DNA of 64,000 bases, taken from NCBI GenBank assembly GCA_916610825.1, contig OU744447.1, positions 7,137,402-7,201,401 of the forward strand. Reading direction: 5' to 3'. The stretch's first letter is position 1. Each line of letters opens with the position of its first letter. This document shows, piece by piece, positions 59,270 through 64,000 of this stretch. Source of the stretch: Haliclystus octoradiatus. Taxonomy: Eukaryota > Cnidaria > Staurozoa > Stauromedusae > Haliclystidae. The notes beneath the pieces were generated by a model. The model worked only from the letters and a program-made list of their open reading frames with translations, did no database searches and was not told the DNA's origin. A program made the position numbers and the translations under genes.

Positions 59270-60625
59270 TATGCTGTGTGATGTCTATGTGGTAAAAATA
59301 ATGTAAAAATTCATTTGATATTTTGATTTTATACTAATGAATTTAGTCACGTAGTATTACGAAACATAAGAACTTTTTATTGGTTGATGATAATCTTAAA
59401 ACTAAAGACAGGTGAAGGAATTAAAGAGTAGAGAAATATTTGAGTGAAAGAAATTAAAAGAACAAAAAAATAGATTTAGTTTAATTGTCTTATGTTTATA
59501 AAAATGGAATATCTCTAAAGGATAATTTTGAAACAATTTCTATTGATTTTAATAACATTTGTTACTATGGTAGTTAAAACCATTTTTCTGCTCGTGATGC
59601 AACGTCGACACCTCATGTTATATTGAAACATAAACATTTTGATTTTTCACATAGAGAAGCTGGACGCTTGAGTCTTCCGCATCTGAGACTACAGTATATA
59701 GTATTACGTATATGCTCCGTAAGTATATAGTATATAGACTACAGTATTCAACTCCGAAAGTGTCGTACTATCAACTGCTATAGAACGCTTCGTAGTTACC
59801 CCCGGAAAACCCCGGGGAAGCTACGAATCAGTAAATGTTAAAATGGATAGTTTGCAGATGTTTCCATTGCATCAAACATCGAAGTAGCTGTTTTTCAGGT
59901 GAAGGAGACTGAATAGTTGTGATTATGATTTTTAAAAGTGGAAATCATGGTATTACAGAGCGCTTTTCCTATTGCCATCATGGACAAAGGATATTTATCC
60001 AATTTTTAGAGCTGCTAGTTCATGGCCATCTTTTCACCGCAATCAAGATAATGTCAACATCACGGCAATATTCCGCGTAGCCGTGCAATAAAACTGTAAA
60101 ACCGCGTTTAAAGGAGTAATCTGATGTGTTAATGTCCGGCTATTTCCCGGGGGTCTGCCGTGATGTCATGACTGATGTATTTCGGGTCGACTATAGAAAA
60201 ATAAAGATGATCGGTGTTTAAGTTGAAACACTGCACATATTTAGTTGAAATCATTGCGGGAACACCATAAAAGAAATATGTGCTGTGATGTGTGAACAGC
60301 GATATCTATTTCTGGTAGATTCCCGCTTACATAAAGGAAATTTATTTTCTTAGATTCCGTCAGATAAAGTTGAAACTCGGCAAAAAAACGTGACTCATCT
60401 TATCAACGCACAGTGATCTTTTACATAACAACTTTAACTTTACGTAACATTAAGAGAAGAGAAATCAAAAATATCTATTATAGCAATAATGAAAAACTAA
60501 AAAACCTGGAATACTAGCATCTAATGAAGATGCCGTAGCTAGTCTGAAACCAAACATTTATAGGGACTAGCAAGAGTCATTTATTGAAAATCTGTTGGAA
60601 CACCCAGAATGAAAGAACATTCACC
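59270..60625. other. Intergenic interval
   Basis: No gene. It includes a local palindrome around 59688-59743 (ACTACAGTATATAGTAT opposing its near-complement) and a CCCCGGAAAACCCCGGGG pair at 59800-59817. Confidence 0.4.
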
Positions 60626-60630
60626 CGGCA

Positions 60631-60925
60631 AACATTTGATCGTCTAACTTTAAACATTTGTTCGTCCAACTTTAAAAATTTGTTCGTCTAACTTTAAACA
60701 TGTGTTCGTCTAACTTTAAACATTTGTTTGTCTAAACTGAAACGTTTGTTCGCCAACTTTAAACATGTGTTCATCTAACTTTAAACATTTGTTTGTCTAA
60801 CTTTAAACATTTGTTCGCCAACTTTAACATGTGTTCGTCTAACTTTAAACATTTGTTTGTCTAACTTTAAACATTTGTTTGTCTAACTTTAAACATCTGT
60901 TCGTCTAACTTTAAACATTTTCACC
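60631..60925 (+). repeat. Minisatellite, 22-bp unit
   Basis: About 13 units of ACATTTGTTCGTCTAACTTTAA with variants (TTTGTC, ATGTGTTC, CTGTTC) and some units shortened by a base or two (GTTCGCCAACTTTAA). Unit variants recur in an ordered way, suggesting duplication of multi-unit blocks. No coding frame runs through it. Confidence 0.93.
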
Positions 60926-61283
60926 GAATACACTAATGACTTAACCATGATCGTTGGTTTCAGTAACGTTCCCTATCATCATCATTTAATTAATTAGCAA
61001 CTTAAAATTTACATAAATCAAATTTTGAAGGACTGATTTGCTTCTAAAGCACTCACGCAGGTACTATCACGAAGATTCATGTTTTAAATTTTAAATACCA
61101 TAAAATTGTAAACTACGTGTAATGCAGTAGTAAAATTTACGATTATAATGAAAACTCTTCGATTCTATTCTCAAGCAAAGAAGCGATTCCCTGGGATGAT
61201 TATTCTCTGTTCATGCCAAGGGTTGTACTTCGCAATTGTTTGACGGTCATTTTTAAAAATAGAGGAAAACCGTAAAACTTCAC

Positions 61284-61420
61284 AGCAAATGAGAATGAAG
61301 ACCATTTCATGTTTTTAGGAGCAAAACAATAAAATGTTTGAAAATCTCTAAATTGACAACGTAAAGTTTCACGAGAATCTGGAAAAGGCACACCTTGAAA
61401 ATAGTACGTACCCGTACACA
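61284..61420 (+). repeat. Dispersed repeat R3, copy 2
   Basis: It matches 1641-1790 in order: GCAAATGAGAATGAAGACC, TTTTTAGGAGCAAAAC, GAAAATCTCTAAATTGACAA, GAGAATCTGGAAAAGGCAC, then ACCCGTACAC. The family is unidentified. Confidence 0.6.
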
Positions 61421-62874
61421 TCACGTTGCGAAGGCTCCCGATCCATACGGAAGCTTAATTAAGCCTAATCGTTCGCTTGAAAGAGTCCACATTTGCTATG
61501 AAGTTTTGTTTAACTGATTCAAGAGATAAATTAAAATTTACATTTCAATTGGTGACACATCTACTTTGAAGTAATTTCCGTAATTATTGAGAAACATTGT
61601 TTTAGAAATAGAAAATGTGAACTATATGAATAAGCTTCTACCAGCGTGCAAAAAGCCTTCTATGTTATTCCCATATGTATCACATACTCAATATCGTTCT
61701 ATTGATAGATTGTTTAATAATAAGGATTACTATGATAATAACCACACAGCAGCAACATGGTTAAGGCTTGGGTTATTATTTAGCCGAAAACATAGGAATA
61801 GACCACACCCTGCGATCACGAACATCTTTTTCGTTTATTTCGCGACGGATTCTCAAAACCTGCATGCATTAGTGAATGTGGGATAAGGAAATTTGACCGA
61901 TCTATGAATAGACATATACTCACAATGAATATCAAACAATTTACATGGACACATCGAATACCACTTGGTTAAAAACGTCTCTGTATGCCTAGAAATATTT
62001 ATCGCATGGTCTCAAAAAGTCTGTCTGCACGCAGGCTAGGTCTTATCAGAGTGTTAAATAAAGATTTAACATGTGAGTTGAATTCTGTATTAAGTCTTTT
62101 TCACTATACTATCTCTATACAAAATGCTGATACAAAATTGATATAGAAGGACAAAAATACGTGATTTGGACGGATTGCCAAACAAAACGCATTCAAAAGC
62201 TATTTGTTGTACTGTAATAGTGTATTTCTAGTCCATTTTGATTTCAAGCACGGATGCAGTTAATTTTTTATAAAAGTTTCATCGCCATGTTTAGAAGGCC
62301 ACATTGTTGTTGAAATTGATCGAGGTGGATTGGACACACATCCGGTGGGCTGGACCCGGATCTCAAGATCCGGACGGATTTCTACTTTTTAGTTAGTCTC
62401 GTGACACAGCTATTTAGCTCTTCTAGGGAGGCTTCTATAATAGATTGGTAATTTGGTTTCATACAATATCAATCCGGATCTAAAGAAGGATTCAAAATCA
62501 ATTCCCTGCAGCGCCAAATGTTGTTAAAAATAATAAATCATCACAGCTACAGTAATAGTACGCTGCTGCAGTTACTACACGAGGGCTCAATTGATTAAGT
62601 TTATTTTCAATAATGTTGCAAACCGGACTAAACAAAAATTAAGAATCAGCCAATCTCTGTAACGCATCAATTTATGGTTCATACTACGTTCTGTACATGT
62701 ACTGTAACACCTTCAGATGGATTAAATGAATAAATTGGTTCCAGATCCAGATGCCGTTCAAAAAATGTCATGCATGAAGTCACATCTCATGCGCCGTTCT
62801 GAAGCCGATCTATGATTTTTGAAAAGAGCGTAATAGAATCGGCCCATGCAATTAGAACGGCATATGTACCAGGC
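61421..62874. other. Intergenic interval
   Basis: No supported gene. The 99-codon plus-strand frame 61587-61886 has no recognised domain. A short foldback-arm fragment (GTCTGCACGCAGGCTAG) is at about 62022-62038. Confidence 0.4.
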
Positions 62875-62878
62875 TTAA

Positions 62879-63077
62879 AGGAGCAAAAATGACCGGCAGG
62901 CGCTACGCACTTAGGATCACGTGCATGTTTATTGTTTATAACACAATGTTCATTGTTGACATGAATTTGTTACAGATTAGGCTTGCGTATAACAATAGTT
63001 TCAAAGCGAGACGGTTGAATTACGCTAAGCATAAATTCAACTTGAGCTCGCAGCGGTCGCCGGTCAATTTTGCCCCT
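62879..63077. mobile_element. 199-bp TTAA-flanked MITE, copy 2
   Basis: Same length as copy 1 (19518-19716), reverse orientation, flanked by TTAA at 62875-62878 and 63078-63081. Ends are AGGAGCAAAAATGACCGGCA and the complement of AGGGGCAAAATTGACCGGCG. A few substitutions separate the copies. The frame 62889-63095 over it is not a gene. Confidence 0.93.
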
Positions 63078-63081
63078 TTAA

Positions 63082-63395
63082 TATACAGCGTATAGGGCAT
63101 TCTCTAAAGTGTTCGATTAAAGTTGAATGTATATTAATTGTTGAAAACCTCATGCGGTCTTTGGACGTGACATTGTATAGAAGATAATAATCAATCAAGA
63201 AGAATGAATCATTAATGATTTATGGTAAACGATTCACCTATTAGCATAAAACATGTATATAATCATTTTTGGTTAAAGTCGTGAAGGCGGAGTATATTAT
63301 TTTAGTATCAATAACAGATGTTTAAATCGTGAAAGAAATGATATAGATTTTACCACGATTATAAATAATGAATGCATTCTGAGCCTGGTAAATTA
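63082..63395. other. Spacer
   Basis: No gene or repeat recognised. Confidence 0.4.
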
Positions 63396-63399
63396 GATC

Positions 63400-63645
63400 C
63401 CAGAGTCACGGCCGTAACTACAAAGTGCTTCTGACCGGCGGAGGTTTGTCACCATTTTGCCCGTAAAAGAAGCGTGGCATTTGCATTGTAGTAAACGTCA
63501 AAAGTTTGATTCGTATTACATATTACCGACATGAAGCCTTCTTTGTAATTATTACATCGAATATATAGCAGTTTATACAGCATTTATATTTATCATAGCA
63601 TATTTCTGAGCTTCAGATCTGTAATACCTTCAAAATTGCACAATT
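63400..63645 (+). repeat. Dispersed repeat R2, copy 3, with internal insertion
   Basis: GGCCGTAACTACAAAG, TTCTGACCGG, GCGTGGCATTTGCAT are followed by about 115 bp of unrelated AT-rich sequence, then TTCTGAGCTTCAGATCTGTA, TACCTTCAAAATTGCAC. The insertion separates blocks that are adjacent in copies 1 and 2. Confidence 0.7.
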
Positions 63646-64000
63646 AAGGGGGGAGGATGTTCTTGTTTTAAGCAAAATCCATTAAACAATATACAATGTT
63701 TAAACAATGTTTGTCAATTTAATAGTATTTAAAAGAATTTAAAATGAAAGTGCTAGAGGTTGAAAACACTTTATATGAGAGATTCATGACGTTAGATGCC
63801 ACACCAAACCGTGCTCTAAAACTTCTAGAAAAATCGAACAAACTCTGCTTTGGCTTTGAGTTTTGACTTTCGGTATTCGACAAAAATCAGAATTGGTAGG
63901 CATAAAGCATCAGTTACAGGATAGGATAATTATCCCACACCATTACAAACCACGAAAGTAATGATGTTTTGAAAATTTTTTAGGCCTACATAATATTCTC
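63646..64000. other. Window edge, no gene recognised
   Basis: Nothing assigned in the last 350 bases. Confidence 0.4.

Noticed and set aside
60631..60925. Regularly spaced repeats resembling a CRISPR array
   Set aside because: The 22-bp units abut each other without spacers, lack a leader and cas genes, and the DNA is animal; it is a minisatellite.
61587..61886. 99-codon plus-strand frame upstream of NIM1
   Set aside because: No recognised domain and no splice or promoter context; not supported as a gene.
62889..63095. 68-codon frame at the second MITE
   Set aside because: It lies almost wholly inside the 199-bp MITE, and the complementary copy gives an unrelated frame at 19365-19580; both are shadows.

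Overview
The window is animal nuclear DNA, AT-rich, with intron-containing genes and a very high load of interspersed repeats. Three host genes can be reconstructed, all on the minus strand. (1) 24322-25682 encodes a two-exon TGF-beta superfamily ligand (352 aa). (2) 32325-49417 is a 14-exon gene for a secreted, multi-domain glycoside hydrolase family 10 protein (772 aa) with both catalytic glutamates. (3) 54242-59017 is a three-exon AMPK-related protein kinase of the NIM1 type (435 aa). GT-AG introns, a furin-processed growth factor, NIM1, GH10 with a CBM4/9-like module, and Copia, Ty3/gypsy, Penelope-like, LINE and tRNA-SINE elements together point to an invertebrate metazoan, probably marine. 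A tunicate, mollusc or annelid would all fit, and I cannot settle the phylum from sequence alone. No bacterial, plastid or CRISPR-type feature is present. Layout: 1-10.5 kb is gene-free and holds repeat debris (LINE remnants, foldback elements, a tRNA-like SINE, possible hAT/KDZ termini). 10.5-20.3 kb is a nested transposon stack. A decayed LINE is split by a Ty3/gypsy element (TSD GAACC), which is split by a young, apparently intact Copia element (TSD also GAACC). A 199-bp TTAA-flanked MITE sits inside the gypsy 5' LTR. 20.3-23.8 kb holds more LINE reverse transcriptase, a Penelope-like arm and a second tRNA-like SINE. The TGF-beta gene follows. 25.7-32.3 kb is intergenic with tandem repeats, Tigger-like MITEs and dispersed repeats. 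The GH10 gene fills 32.3-49.4 kb, its introns hosting LINE, SINE, Penelope, MITE and foldback insertions. 49.4-54.2 kb is intergenic and contains a 956-bp (TTA)n array. NIM1 occupies 54.2-59.0 kb with a CpG-richer probable promoter just upstream. 59.3-64 kb holds a 22-bp minisatellite, a second copy of the 199-bp MITE and dispersed repeats. The three host genes do not form an obvious pathway: one is a secreted signal, one a secreted polysaccharide-active enzyme and one an intracellular kinase. No novel defence-like or operon-like system is visible. The most notable items are the nested stack with its likely recently active Copia, the modular GH10 gene with four successive symmetric phase 1-1 exons, a NIM1 kinase ending in a CaaX-like motif, and Penelope-type ends carrying a recurrent hairpin-GAAAC motif. 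All exon models and repeat families were derived by eye; domain names rest on recognised motifs, not on database searches.
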